From contig JAABRD010000037.1 of NCBI GenBank assembly GCA_011391085.1, forward strand, positions 1-49,683: a stretch of 49,683 bases of DNA. The letters are read 5' to 3'. This stretch comes from Thiotrichaceae bacterium (GTDB lineage: Bacteria; Pseudomonadota; Gammaproteobacteria; Beggiatoales; Beggiatoaceae). Each line of letters starts with the position of its first letter. Within the stretch, counting starts at the first letter, position 1. Below the pieces are notes generated by a model. That model ran no database searches, had not been told where the DNA came from, and was given only the letters and a program-made list of their open reading frames with translations. A program made the translations under genes and the position numbers. Below, piece after piece: positions 9,401 to 18,300 of the stretch.

Positions 9401-9644
9401 CGTGTATTATCATGCGATAAGTGTCGTGAGACGCAATTTCATCTTCCAGAAGTTTGGACCTAAAGTGCCAGGTGATCTGAACACCGTGGACTGGTTCACG
9501 CTGCCCAATGTGACTTTTGAAGCTGTGCAAGTGGGCGAAAAGTCTGTGGTGAAAGCGACCTATACCATCACCGATGGCGGATTGGGAGATAGTACGGGAG
9601 TGGATGGGCGGATTGTGGATCCAGGTGGGATTATGGTAAAGTAA
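6418..9644 (+). pseudogene. Exported NHL-repeat / cadherin-like / InlB-like / choice-of-anchor U protein, frameshifted
   Basis: The start at 6418 has a good ribosome-binding site (aagagga) and matches the paralog at 15377. An unusually long signal region (about 84 residues, ending FSAYA|G) precedes six NHL repeats of ~56 residues (each with SSGNLYIAD and a basic tail such as HRIRKV), likely a beta-propeller. Next come an ASH/choice-of-anchor D domain, a VCBS/cadherin-like repeat and the start of a second. At 8363-8367 a run of five A where six would keep frame stops the protein at 8391. The other frame resumes as KTAGSGTLLATD and continues with the rest of the cadherin-like repeat, a proline-rich linker, two InlB-like Cys-containing repeats and a choice-of-anchor U domain (DGNGDGIPDARQPNV through TGVDGRIVDPGG). 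Corrected, it would be about 1075 residues. Probably cell-surface or secreted. Confidence 0.85.
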
Positions 9645-9672
9645 GTCGTCCAGGTAAGAGTTGACCACTTTT

Positions 9673-9892
9673 GGGTAGTGATGCAATGTGAGTGATAATT
9701 GAAGTGTGGCAAATCAGGTAGTGATGCACAAGGTAGTGGTGACGGTCATCAAACCTCACAGGTCTGCGAGACCTGTCAGGTTTAAACCACTACCTCGTGC
9801 ATCACTACCGCAAATCATCGAGATCGCCCAAACCTCCGAGGTCTTAAAGACCGCGGAGGTTTCTGGTTATCACCCACATTGCATCACTACCC
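9673..9892. repeat. MITE-like element, family D, with a second element nested inside
   Basis: Ends gggtagtgatgcaatgtgag and tatcacccacattgcatcac (tatcaccca...actaccc) form terminal inverted repeats. The homologous spacer at 19421-19502 lacks this block while its flanks match, so the second locus acts as an empty site. Nested at 9718-9808 is a 91-bp palindrome (ends gtagtgatgcacaaggtagt) whose inverted copy lies at 30230-30320. Confidence 0.85.
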
Positions 9893-9945
9893 AAAAATTG
9901 TCAACTCTAACTGCAACTCTCACTCACTACCCAAGGAGAACTGTT

Positions 9946-11490
9946 ATGCACAAATTCTTTAATACCGCAGGCGCTTGTCAGCCTGATATTCATTACACCG
10001 TCAACCCCTTGCCACGCTTGGTAGGGATTCGTGAATTGATTGACGGACGACATTACTTCATCATTCACGCCCCCCGTCAAACCGGCAAGACCACTTATTT
10101 ATATGCCCTCATGCACCAACTCAATGGCGAAGGGAAATATACGGCCTTGCAAGTGAATATTCAAGCGGCCGCCAGTGGCCGGGACGCTGAACATGCGATG
10201 CAAATTGCGGCGGCCACCATTTATCGTCAGGCGACTCGTTATTTGCCCACCTCCGAAAGACCACCGGTGGTGAACGACGAGACCACCCAATTTGGGTTAC
10301 AAGGTTACTTGAGTCAATGGGCGTCTCACAATCCGAAACCCCTCGTGTTATTCCTGGATGAGGCGGACTCACTGCAAGATGAACTATTTTTAGCCTTGTT
10401 GCGTCAGTTACGTTCGGAATTTGAAGCCCGTCCCACCGGCTTTCCTCAATCCATTGCTTTAGTGGGTCTGCGCGATGTCCGTGACTACAAAATTCGGCTT
10501 CGTCCAGACCGCAACAGTTTAGGCACCGGGTCCCCCTTCAATGTCAAAACCAAATCACTGTTCATGCTAGGCTTTACGGAAGCCGAAGTGAACGCCTTAT
10601 TGGACCAACATACTCAAGAGACCGGTCAACGTTTTTCAGCCGACGTGACTCGGGAGATTTATCGCTTGACCCAAGGTCAACCGTGGTTAACCAATGCGTT
10701 GGCCAATCAAATTGTTTCTGACGTGCTGAAAAATGATTACTCTCAACCCATCACCCTAGCCCACGTCATCCAAGCCAAAGAGGAGTTGATACAACGGCGG
10801 GATACGCATTTGGATAGCCTCATTGATAAGTTACGGGAACCCTCTGTCAAGCGAGTGATGACTGCCATTATGAATGGCGATGCCCCTAGTTTTGACGACT
10901 TGAATGAGGCCATTTCCTATACTCGTGATTTAGGCTTGATTGCCCCGAAACCACCCGTGCGGTTTGCGAATCCGATTTATCAGGAGATTATTCCCAGAGT
11001 GTTAGGCATGGGGTTTGAAGAGTTTTTCCCCGAAGAGGTCGTCGATCCATACTGGTATATCAAACAAGGGCGGTTAGACCTGGAGGCGTTGCTAGTCGCC
11101 TTTCAACGATTTTATCGTACTCATTCAGAAGTGTGGTTAGACAAATATGATTTTCGGGAAGTGGGTCGGCAACTCTTACTCATGGCGTTTCTACAACGAA
11201 TCATCAATTCGGGGGGGCGAATTGAACGTGAGATGGCCGCGGGCAAGGGACGCTGTGACTTATGGATCGAATACGGTGGGGAACAATTTGTCATTGAATT
11301 GAAATTGTATCATGACCTGGAGACTCGTGACCAAGGCTTGGCACAAACCGCCCGTTATCTCAGTCGCTTCGGCTTGTCACAAGGCTATTTGATTCTGTTT
11401 GAAACGCGGGTGGGGAAGACTTGGGAAGAGAGAATTTATCGGGAAGTGGTGGCAGTGGAGGGGAAGACGGTCATTTTGATGGGAATGTAA
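9946..11490 (+). CDS. AAA-like ATPase fused to a PD-(D/E)XK nuclease domain (copy 1)
   Basis: 514 residues from ATG 9946, preceded by aaggag. The frame stays open back to 9706, but that part is translated repeat. Walker A is A42-PRQTG-K48-T49-T50, Walker B is VLFLDEAD (D138, E139), and a GLRDVRDYKIR block is followed by GTGSPFNVK. A winged-helix-like middle (about 215-330) and a C-terminal nuclease-like domain follow, with D438 in CDLWIEYGG and E451-L-K453 in FVIELKLY, the D...ExK signature. Family knowledge: similar AAA_35/AAA-ATPase-like proteins with PDDEXK_9-type tails are multi-copy in sulfur bacteria, cyanobacteria and Bacteroidetes; function unproven. It follows an anchor-U gene on the same strand. 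Several stretches match copy 3 almost exactly, suggesting gene conversion. Confidence 0.85.
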   Translation: MHKFFNTAGACQPDIHYTVNPLPRLVGIRELIDGRHYFIIHAPRQTGKTTYLYALMHQLNGEGKYTALQVNIQAAASGRDAEHAMQIAAATIYRQATRYLPTSERPPVVNDETTQFGLQGYLSQWASHNPKPLVLFLDEADSLQDELFLALLRQLRSEFEARPTGFPQSIALVGLRDVRDYKIRLRPDRNSLGTGSPFNVKTKSLFMLGFTEAEVNALLDQHTQETGQRFSADVTREIYRLTQGQPWLTNALANQIVSDVLKNDYSQPITLAHVIQAKEELIQRRDTHLDSLIDKLREPSVKRVMTAIMNGDAPSFDDLNEAISYTRDLGLIAPKPPVRFANPIYQEIIPRVLGMGFEEFFPEEVVDPYWYIKQGRLDLEALLVAFQRFYRTHSEVWLDKYDFREVGRQLLLMAFLQRIINSGGRIEREMAAGKGRCDLWIEYGGEQFVIELKLYHDLETRDQGLAQTARYLSRFGLSQGYLILFETRVGKTWEERIYREVVAVEGKTVILMGM

Positions 11491-11629
11491 CCGGCTTTGT
11501 GACGGGAGGGGCCGCAGGCGTCCAACATCCCTTTTGGACTCCTCTTCTGGTACGCCAGTACCCGTTAAAACCCAGTTCTGTTATCATCAGAGTCTTCCAC
11601 CACTTTAACTCACTTAGGAGGATTTTGTT

Positions 11630-13177
11630 ATGCACAGATTCTTTAACACCGCAGGCGCTTGTCAGCCTGATATTCATTACACCGTCAATCCCTTGCCACG
11701 CTTGGGGGGGATTCGCGAATTGATTGACGGACGACATTATTTTATCATTCACGCCCCAAGGCAAACGGGCAAGACGACTTATTTATATGCCCTCATGCAC
11801 CAACTCAATGGCGAAGGGAAATATACGGCCTTGCAAGTGAACATTCAAGAAGCAGCCAGCGGAATGAATCCACACGATGCTATGTATTTGGCGGCCCGCG
11901 CCCTGGTTTTATCCGCCGACGCCGCGGGCTTGCCAGTTGCAGAACAGCCGCCAACATTACCGCCCACGTCCCATGATTTTACGTTACGTCACTATCTAAG
12001 TCAGTGGGCGAAACAGAATCCCAAACCCCTAGTGTTGTTCATAGATGAGGCCGATTCCTTAATGGACGACCTGTTCTTAGCCCTCCTGCGCCAACTTCGG
12101 TCAGGCTTTGAAACTCGTCCCTCTGGTTTTCCCCAATCGATAGCTTTGGTGGGATTGCGCGATGTGCGGGACTACAAAATTCGGCTTCGCCCAGACCGCG
12201 AGAGTTTAGGCACCGGGTCCCCCTTCAATGTCAAAACCGAATCGTTGTTCATGCTAGGCTTTACCGAAGCCGAAGTGAACGCTTTATTGGACCAACATAC
12301 TCAAGAAACTGGTCAGCGTTTTGAAAGCGAAGTGATTCAGGAGATTTATCGTCTGAGTCAAGGTCAACCGTGGTTAACCAATGCCCTGGCCAATCAAATC
12401 GTCAACAAGGTGTTGAAGAATGACTATTCCCAACCCATCACCCTAGCCCACGTCATCCAAGCCAAAGAGGAGTTGATACAACGGCGCGATACGCATTTGG
12501 ATAGTCTCATTGACAAATTACGGGAACCGTCTGTGAAACGAGTGGTAGTGGCGATTATCAATGGAGAAGCACCGGCGTTTGACGAATTAAATGACGCGCT
12601 GGCTTATACTCGTGATTTAGGACTTATCGCACCCAAACCGCCGGTGCGATTTGCCAATCCCATCTATCAAGAGATTGTTCCCAGAGTATTAAGTCTGGGG
12701 TTTCAAGAAGTGTTGCCACAAGATTTGGTGGACCCCCGCTGGTATATCAAGGACGGACGGTTAGATTTGGAAGCGTTGTTAAAAGCATTCCAAAAATTCT
12801 ATCGTCGCTATTCCGAAGCCTGGTTAGGCAAATACGACTTCCGCGAAGTCGGCAGACAATTGTTACTGATGGCCTTTCTGCAACGAATTATCAATGCCAG
12901 CGGTCGGGTGGAACGAGAGATGGCGATTGGCAATGGACGGTGTGATTTATGGATTGAATACGGTCCCGACCAGTTTGTGATTGAATTGAAATTATACCGT
13001 GATGAAGAGACCCGTCAAGATGGTTTGGAACAAGCCGCCCGGTATTTAGATCAAATGGGTTTGTCACAAGGCTATTTGATTCTGTTTGAAACGCGGGTGG
13101 GGAAGACTTGGGAAGAGAGAATTTATCGGGAAGTGGTGGAAGTGGAGGGGAAGACGGTCATTTTGATGGGAATGTAG
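11630..13177 (+). CDS. AAA-like ATPase fused to a PD-(D/E)XK nuclease domain (copy 2)
   Basis: 515 residues; ribosome-binding site gga at taggagg, about 8 bp upstream of the ATG. Same architecture as copy 1: HAPRQTGKTT, VLFIDEADSLMDD, and CDLWIEYGPDQ with VIELK. The first ~75 residues and the C-terminus are nearly identical to copy 1. Residues about 76-130 differ completely (MNPHDAMYLAARALVLSADA), and the later segment around AFDELNDALAY and QEVLPQDLVDP follows copy 4 instead. The gene is therefore a mosaic of the paralog set. It sits 139 bp behind copy 1 with no obvious terminator between, so the two could share a transcript. Confidence 0.85.
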   Translation: MHRFFNTAGACQPDIHYTVNPLPRLGGIRELIDGRHYFIIHAPRQTGKTTYLYALMHQLNGEGKYTALQVNIQEAASGMNPHDAMYLAARALVLSADAAGLPVAEQPPTLPPTSHDFTLRHYLSQWAKQNPKPLVLFIDEADSLMDDLFLALLRQLRSGFETRPSGFPQSIALVGLRDVRDYKIRLRPDRESLGTGSPFNVKTESLFMLGFTEAEVNALLDQHTQETGQRFESEVIQEIYRLSQGQPWLTNALANQIVNKVLKNDYSQPITLAHVIQAKEELIQRRDTHLDSLIDKLREPSVKRVVVAIINGEAPAFDELNDALAYTRDLGLIAPKPPVRFANPIYQEIVPRVLSLGFQEVLPQDLVDPRWYIKDGRLDLEALLKAFQKFYRRYSEAWLGKYDFREVGRQLLLMAFLQRIINASGRVEREMAIGNGRCDLWIEYGPDQFVIELKLYRDEETRQDGLEQAARYLDQMGLSQGYLILFETRVGKTWEERIYREVVEVEGKTVILMGM

Positions 13178-13320
13178 TCCCTATCTGGAGTCGTGTGTCT
13201 AGCCAGTTATAGCCAGTAGGGTGGGCAACAGGTTTCTCGTTGCCCACCACGTTGCCGTAGTGGCTAACCTTGTGTGCAATATCTATTTTTGTGCGTGAAT
13301 ACGCCCCCACCAAAGCCTTG

Positions 13321-13424
13321 TACGGTGGAGTGGAGGCTTTAGCCGGCCGGCGGTAGGCGCCCCGCAATTTGAGTGTGGGGGGTGATGCCTACGGCCGGCA
13401 GGCTAAAGCCTCTACTCCACCGTA
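13321..13424. repeat. MITE-like element, family B
   Basis: Palindrome with arms tacggtggagtggaggc / gcctctactccaccgta and inner ggctttagccggccggc-type arms. Compare 4378-4519. Confidence 0.8.
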
Positions 13425-13626
13425 CTTTAACTTGATGGCATGGCGACGAGGCCACCCACCAACTGTTAATCATATAAAAATAGGTGTTGCACACAAGGTC
13501 TGACTATTCAACTTTTAATAAAGTTAAATAGGGACGGTCAAATGGTTATAAACAAAATAATGGAATGTATTAAAGACACATTATATTACCCCGCCTCTTT
13601 AAACTCATGCCGAGTATCGTTTCGAC

Positions 13627-13709
13627 TCAGCCCGTGACCCGAGTTGGGTCAGCCCGTGACCCGAGTTGGGTCAGCCCGTGACCCGAGTTGGGTCAGCCCG
13701 TGACCCAAA
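13627..13709. repeat. 22-bp tandem repeat, about 3.8 copies
   Basis: Three exact units starting tcagcccgtgacccgagttg (plus gg) at 13627, 13649 and 13671, then a partial fourth. There are no spacers, so it is not a CRISPR. The unit contains acccgagttgggt, itself nearly palindromic. Confidence 0.9.
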
Positions 13710-13944
13710 TCGCCTCCAAGCGTACCCCGTCACCAATGAGTATTCATCAGGGTTTTCGAGTTTGGCCTTAATGAAGAATTATTGAGGCTTAAAGACCACA
13801 GTAAAGCATATAAAATGCGTTTTCTGTTTACCTGTCCTTAATGAAATAACCTTCGTAAGTCAGGGAGAAGGGCTAATGGATTCTGAGTTTCTTTGGGAAT
13901 CAATCAATCTGTATAATATATATAGGACTTACGCAAAACTGCGG

Positions 13945-13979
13945 CAGGGATAACACCCCTTCAAGGGGTGTTATCCCTG
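13945..13979. repeat. Perfect 17-bp-arm hairpin near an IS-end-like sequence
   Basis: Arms cagggataacacccctt / aaggggtgttatccctg with a one-base loop. Just upstream is aggacttacgcaaaactgc, reminiscent of some insertion-sequence ends; no transposase is present. Confidence 0.75.
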
Positions 13980-13980
13980 G

Positions 13981-14065
13981 TAAAGTCACCGCGCCCCGTC
14001 TGACCCGCCGTGACCTCTTCAGTCTTGACGTCAGACACGTTTTTTATTCAACAGGAGAATTTTTT
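13981..14065 (+). promoter_or_regulatory. Conserved leader, copy 1 (remnant)
   Basis: About 85 bp nearly identical to 15292-15376 in front of the intact NHL/anchor-U gene. It includes arms gtctgac/gtcagac that could form a hairpin, and caggaga before an ATG. Here it leads into a short decayed frame. Confidence 0.65.
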
Positions 14066-14263
14066 ATGAAATCCTTATCGGTTCAGTCCGGTTGTGCTAA
14101 ACTTGATAAGTACCGAAACAGAAATTTTACCGTATTTTCGCCCTCCTCCCCTCTCCCTCTGGGAGAGGGGCCGGGGGTGAGGGCAAGGGCGTCGTTATAC
14201 CAGAAAATTTCTGCTTCACTACTTAGCCAAGTTAATGGGCTAAACGAGGTGCTTGTGAAATGA
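14066..14263 (+). pseudogene. Decayed 5' remnant of an NHL-type gene, interrupted by a MITE
   Basis: It starts MKSLSVQSG behind the same leader and ribosome-binding site as MKSFYIHSVPKW at 15377. After about 14 codons it enters the family E element at 14107-14225, and the rest of the frame is repeat translation. The stop overlaps the next ATG by ATGA. Not a functional gene as far as I can see. Confidence 0.5.
14107..14225. repeat. MITE-like element, family E
   Basis: Terminal inverted repeats taagtaccgaaacagaaatt / aaatttctgcttcactactt and a core palindrome ctctccctctgggagagg. A second copy is at 36431-36562. Confidence 0.8.
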
Positions 14264-14724
14264 AACCGACGGTTTATCTGGAAACTAGCATTATTGGCCA
14301 TTTAACTAGCAAACCCAGTCGTGATTGACTCACGGCGGCCAATCAACAACTGACTTTGGAATGGTGGCAACACATACAACCGCAGGTGCACTGTTGGGTG
14401 TCGCCCTTTGTGAGAGAAGAACTCTCAAATGGCAACCCAGAGGCGGCTAACCGGCGGTTACAAGTGGTTTCTCATTTGCCGATGTTGTCAGTGAATGAAG
14501 AAATCAAGAAACTGGCGGATACCTATTTTGTCGCTATCAGTCTGCCTGAACGGGCTAGACTAGATGCCTCTCATTTGGCTATGGCCGTGTGGCATCAGAT
14601 GGACTATCTGAAGAAGTTGGAGTACGGAATTTATTCCGTTGGTTTGGAGTACGGAATTTATTCCGTTGGTTTGGAGTACGGAAACGGAATAAATTCCTTA
14701 CTCCAACGGCTAATGGAGGTATAA
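14260..14724 (+). pseudogene. PIN-domain (VapC-like) toxin gene with in-frame stop and repeat-replaced C-terminus
   Basis: From ATG 14260 (gaggtg upstream) the frame reads MKPTVYLETSIIGHLTSKPS, then RD and TGA at 14326-14328, then continues LTAANQQLTLEWW to 14724. The start is the typical first strand of this PIN subfamily (acidic E8 in YLETS), and the later LDASHLAMAVWHQMDYL is its last acidic motif. Family members normally continue with a conserved tail. Here that tail is replaced by a 27-bp in-frame tandem repeat (14617-14705) encoding LEYGIYSVG twice. The gene thus carries both a nonsense codon and a C-terminal replacement. As a toxin it would cleave RNA; this copy is probably dead. Confidence 0.8.
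14617..14705. repeat. 27-bp tandem/palindromic repeat inside the PIN gene
   Basis: Units start ttggagtacggaatttattc at 14617 and 14644, with a partial third from 14671 ending in the inverse motif (ggaataaattcc). A related palindrome lies at 30434-30506. Confidence 0.85.
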
Positions 14725-14725
14725 C

Positions 14726-14920
14726 ATGTTAAAAGACCTGATTGTAGAAGAAATTCGTGCGACTCGTTTGAAAATCGAGGCCGAATGCGACGGTGATTTT
14801 GCGAAAATCTTCGCCCGTGCAATGAAGATTCAAGAACAGTATAAGGACCAAGTAGTCAGTGACCCCGTGGCCTGGGCCAAGGAACACCCGCCCTCGGCGA
14901 TTCCGTTGCCAACGATTTAA
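14726..14920 (+). CDS. Small partner protein of the PIN gene (possible antitoxin)
   Basis: 64 residues with a strong ribosome-binding site (ggaggt) and a start 2 bp after the PIN frame ends. The N-terminus MLKDLIVEEIRATRLKIEAE resembles small proteins that commonly accompany PIN toxins (pattern I-x-E-[IV]-R-x-x-R, then a short helix), here followed by DFAKIFARAMKIQEQYK. The tail is proline-rich. Calling it an antitoxin is inference from position and this N-terminal pattern. If the toxin is dead, this gene may be under little selection or may act in trans. Confidence 0.55.
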   Translation: MLKDLIVEEIRATRLKIEAECDGDFAKIFARAMKIQEQYKDQVVSDPVAWAKEHPPSAIPLPTI

Positions 14921-15291
14921 GTTAGCTAGAGTCACCACGACAAGATGCCATTCAGTTAAAAGAATGAAGACGTCGTTGGACTGGAGGCTTTAGCCGGCCG
15001 GCGGTCGGCACACTCCAGTCTTTGAGAAAGGGGAACGCCTACCGCCGGCCGGCTAAAGCCTCAATGCCATTAAGTTAAGGTAGGGTGGATTAAGCGTCAG
15101 CGTATCCACCCTCCCCGAAACTGGTGGATACGCTAACGCTTAATCCACCCTACATTGGATGGATATTCCTTAACTTAAATGCCATTAAGTTAAGGTAGGG
15201 TGGATTAAGCGTCAGCGTATCCACCATCCCCGAAACTGAATGGCATTGCCCCGCCCGCAAGCGGGGGTACAAATGAGAAGGAATATTACTA
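14921..15291. repeat. Cluster of palindromic repeats
   Basis: No gene. 14945-15080: family B element. 15080-15153: a separate palindrome with arms gtagggtggattaagcg / cgcttaatccaccctac; a partial second copy starts at about 15197. 15268-15293: the right end of a family A element (tacaaatgagaaggaatatt, then actata), which abuts the leader of the next gene. Confidence 0.75.
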
Positions 15292-15376
15292 TAAAGTCAC
15301 CGCGCCCCGTCTGACTCGCCGTGACCTCTTCATTCTTAACGTCAGACAGATTTTTCATTCAAGAGGAGAATTTCTT
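15292..15376 (+). promoter_or_regulatory. Conserved leader of the NHL/anchor-U gene, copy 2
   Basis: Near-duplicate of 13981-14065: aaagtcaccgcgccccgtct, a gtctgac...gtcagac inverted repeat, then aagaggagaa as ribosome-binding site. Conservation of an untranslated stretch in two places suggests either regulation or recent duplication. Confidence 0.6.
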
Positions 15377-18300
15377 ATGAAATCTTTCTATATCCACTCC
15401 GTGCCTAAATGGGCACCACACTTAATGGGTGGCGGTAAATCACTTCAACTCGTTGAGAATCCAACCGAACCCCTACTCCTTTGGTTACAGACATTGAACT
15501 GTCGTCTGAGTTTGGTCAATCTATTCCGTTGGTTAAGAGAATTACCCAACCCGCGCTGGTCTGTGGGTGTTGGGTTTCTGATACTCTCGGTATCTTCATT
15601 CCCCCTTCAGGCTGGGATTATCAGCACGATAGCAGGGAGTGGACCACAAGCTTATGGTGGCGACGGCGGGCCCGCCACCAGTGCGTGGCTTTACTCCCCC
15701 TCAGACGTTGCCATCGATAGCAGTGGCAATGTGTATATTGCTGATGCCGGTAATAGTCGCATCCGTAAAGTCACTGGCACTACCATCAATACCATAGCAG
15801 GAAGTGCAACAATGGGGTTTAGTGGCGACGCTGGGACCGCCACCAGTGCGCAACTTAGCCAACCCCTCGCGGTTGTCGTCGATGGCAGTGGCAATTTATA
15901 TATTGCTGACAGCAATAATAATCGTATCCGTAAAGTGACGCCCGGCGGTACCATCAGCACCGTAGCAGGGGATGGAACTCCAGGTTATGGTGGCGACGAC
16001 GGACCCGCTATCAGTGCGCAACTTTTCCACCCCACTGATGTTGCCATCGATAGCGGTGGCAATTTGTATATTGCTGACTTTAATAACCAGTGCATCCGTA
16101 AAGTCGCGGCCGGTACTGGTACCATCAGTACGGTAGCGGGGACTGGCACCGCCGGTTATAATGGCGATGGAATAGCCGCCACCAGTGCGCAACTGTATCG
16201 TCCCTACAGTGTTGCAGTCGATAGCAGTGGCAATCTATTATATATTGCTGACCTCAATAATTATCGCATCCGTAAAGTCACGGCTGGTACCATTAGTACG
16301 GTAGCAGGAAATGGGACCGTAGGTTATAGTGGCGACGGCGGGTCCGCTACCAGTGCGCAACTTAGTGCCTACACCAAGGTTGCCGTCGATAGCAGTGGCA
16401 ATCTGTATATTGCTGACGAGTCTAATCATCGCATCCGTAAAGTCACTTCAGGCGGTACCATCTATACGGTGGCAGGAACTGGAACACCAGGTTATAGTGG
16501 CGACGGCGGGGTCTCTACCAGTGCGCAACTTTTAAGCCCCTACGGTATGGCCTTCGATAGCAGTGGCAATCTGTATATTGCTGACTTTTTCAATCAGCGC
16601 ATCCGTAAAGTCATTCCATCCCCTTTCGATCAAACGATCACTTTCACATCCCCGGCCAGTGGGACGTATGGCGGAAGTGCAACGTTAAGTGCCACCGCTA
16701 CTTCGGCATTGGCCGTCACGCTTACCAACACGACTACTGGAATTTGCACCCTTAGCGGTATGACAGTCAATTACGTGGGGGTGGGGACTTGCAACCTCAC
16801 GGCTAATCAAGAGGGTGATGCTAATTACAACGCAGCTATTCCAGTCAGTAAGAATATTACTGTCACTAACACTGCACCAGCCGCCAATAACGGCACCTTA
16901 ACCACGAATGAGGACACGGCTGGCAGTGGCACTTTGTCTGCTTCTGATGCGGACGGTAATGTGTTGACCTACAGCATTGTCACCGATGGTTCAAAAGGCA
17001 GTGCGACGATTACGAATGCCAGCACCGGGGCGTATACTTACACGCCTACCGCGAATCAAAATGGTAGTGATAGTGTTACTTTCAAAGCCAATGATGGATT
17101 AGCAGACTCGACCCCCAAGACGATTACGGTAACGATTACGGCGGTTAATGATGCGCCAGTCATCACCGGTCAAACTTCTTTAAATACCAATGAAGACACG
17201 GCTGTGACCCTCACCTTAAACGCGGTGAGTGTCACTGACCTTGACAATTTGTATCCAACGGGTTTTTCACTCCTCATTCAGAGTGGCACCAATTACACGT
17301 TCTCTGGCAACACCCTCACCCCCGCGGCCAACTTTAATGGCACCTTGACCGTGCCTGTCAAAGTCAATGATGGTGGACTGGATAGTAACCTCTACAATCT
17401 CACGGTAACGATTACCCCAGTCAATGACCCTCCCACCCTCACGGCCAGCAATCCGCCTGCGGTGTTAGAAAATTCGGGAACGCAGACCCTCTCCGGTTGG
17501 GCCACCTTTAACCCAGGTCCTAATGAAACGGATAACGTGTTAACTTATACCGTTAGCAATGTCAGCAACCCGACCCTCTTCTCCTCCCTGCCTAGCGTGA
17601 ATACGAGTGGTACGTTGACTTATACCTTAGCCACCAATCAGTCTGGCACCTCCACCCTCACCGTGACAGTGCAAGACACTGGTGGCACGGCGAATGGTGG
17701 TATTGACCTCTCCACCGCCAGCCAGTTCACGCTGGGAGTCAATGCGCCAGAACTTCAGGTGACACAAGGCACGACAGTGCAAGCCAATGGTAGTTCTTAT
17801 GACTTTGGCGCCGTGTTAATCACCCAAACGAGTCCAGTCATCACCTTTACCATTGACAATCTAGGCACCGCGGACCTCTCTCTCACGGGCACCCCCAAAT
17901 TGGCTGTCACAGGCGAGGCGGCGGTGGACTTTAAAGTGGTTGACCAAACCACTGACACCATTGTGCCAGGAGGTCGCACCACCTTCACCGTGACTTTTGT
18001 TCCCACCGTGACGGGACTGCGCAGTGCGACGTTGACTCTCCTCAATAACGACAGTGACGAAACCCTTGATACCATGGTGTTACAAGGACAAAGTCTTACC
18101 CCCAACATCAAAGTCTCCCAAGGTTCCACAGAAATTCCGCTGGGAGGCAGTTTCGACATCGGTCTGGTCGGCATTGACCACCTCGTCACCTATCCCTTTA
18201 CCATTGAAAACGTGGGCAACAGTGACCTCCGCTTAACAGGTGGTGGGACGCCTCTATCTCTCAGTGGGAGGAGTGCCGGCGAGTTTAACGTCGATACTAC

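Larger units (their letters stand above)
13178..13980. other. Repeat-rich intergenic region
   Basis: No gene supported. Contents: a family B element (13321-13424), an AT-rich stretch (about 13500-13610) with no recognisable gene, a 22-bp tandem repeat (13627-13709), and a perfect hairpin (13945-13979) next to aggacttacgcaaaactgc, a sequence that resembles the ends of some insertion sequences. A 31-codon ATG frame at about 13542 has no supporting feature. Confidence 0.6.

Noticed and set aside
9706-9945. N-terminal extension of AAA copy 1
   Set aside because: It reads through family D and nested repeats; all five paralogs start at MHKFFNTAG or MHRFFNTAG.
13627-13709. CRISPR-like repeat cluster
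   Set aside because: Units abut directly with no unique spacers and no cas genes nearby; it is a simple tandem repeat. The same applies to 37740-37870.
14326-14328. TGA in the PIN gene as selenocysteine
   Set aside because: No SECIS-like hairpin was evident and PIN domains do not use selenocysteine at this position; a nonsense mutation is simpler.
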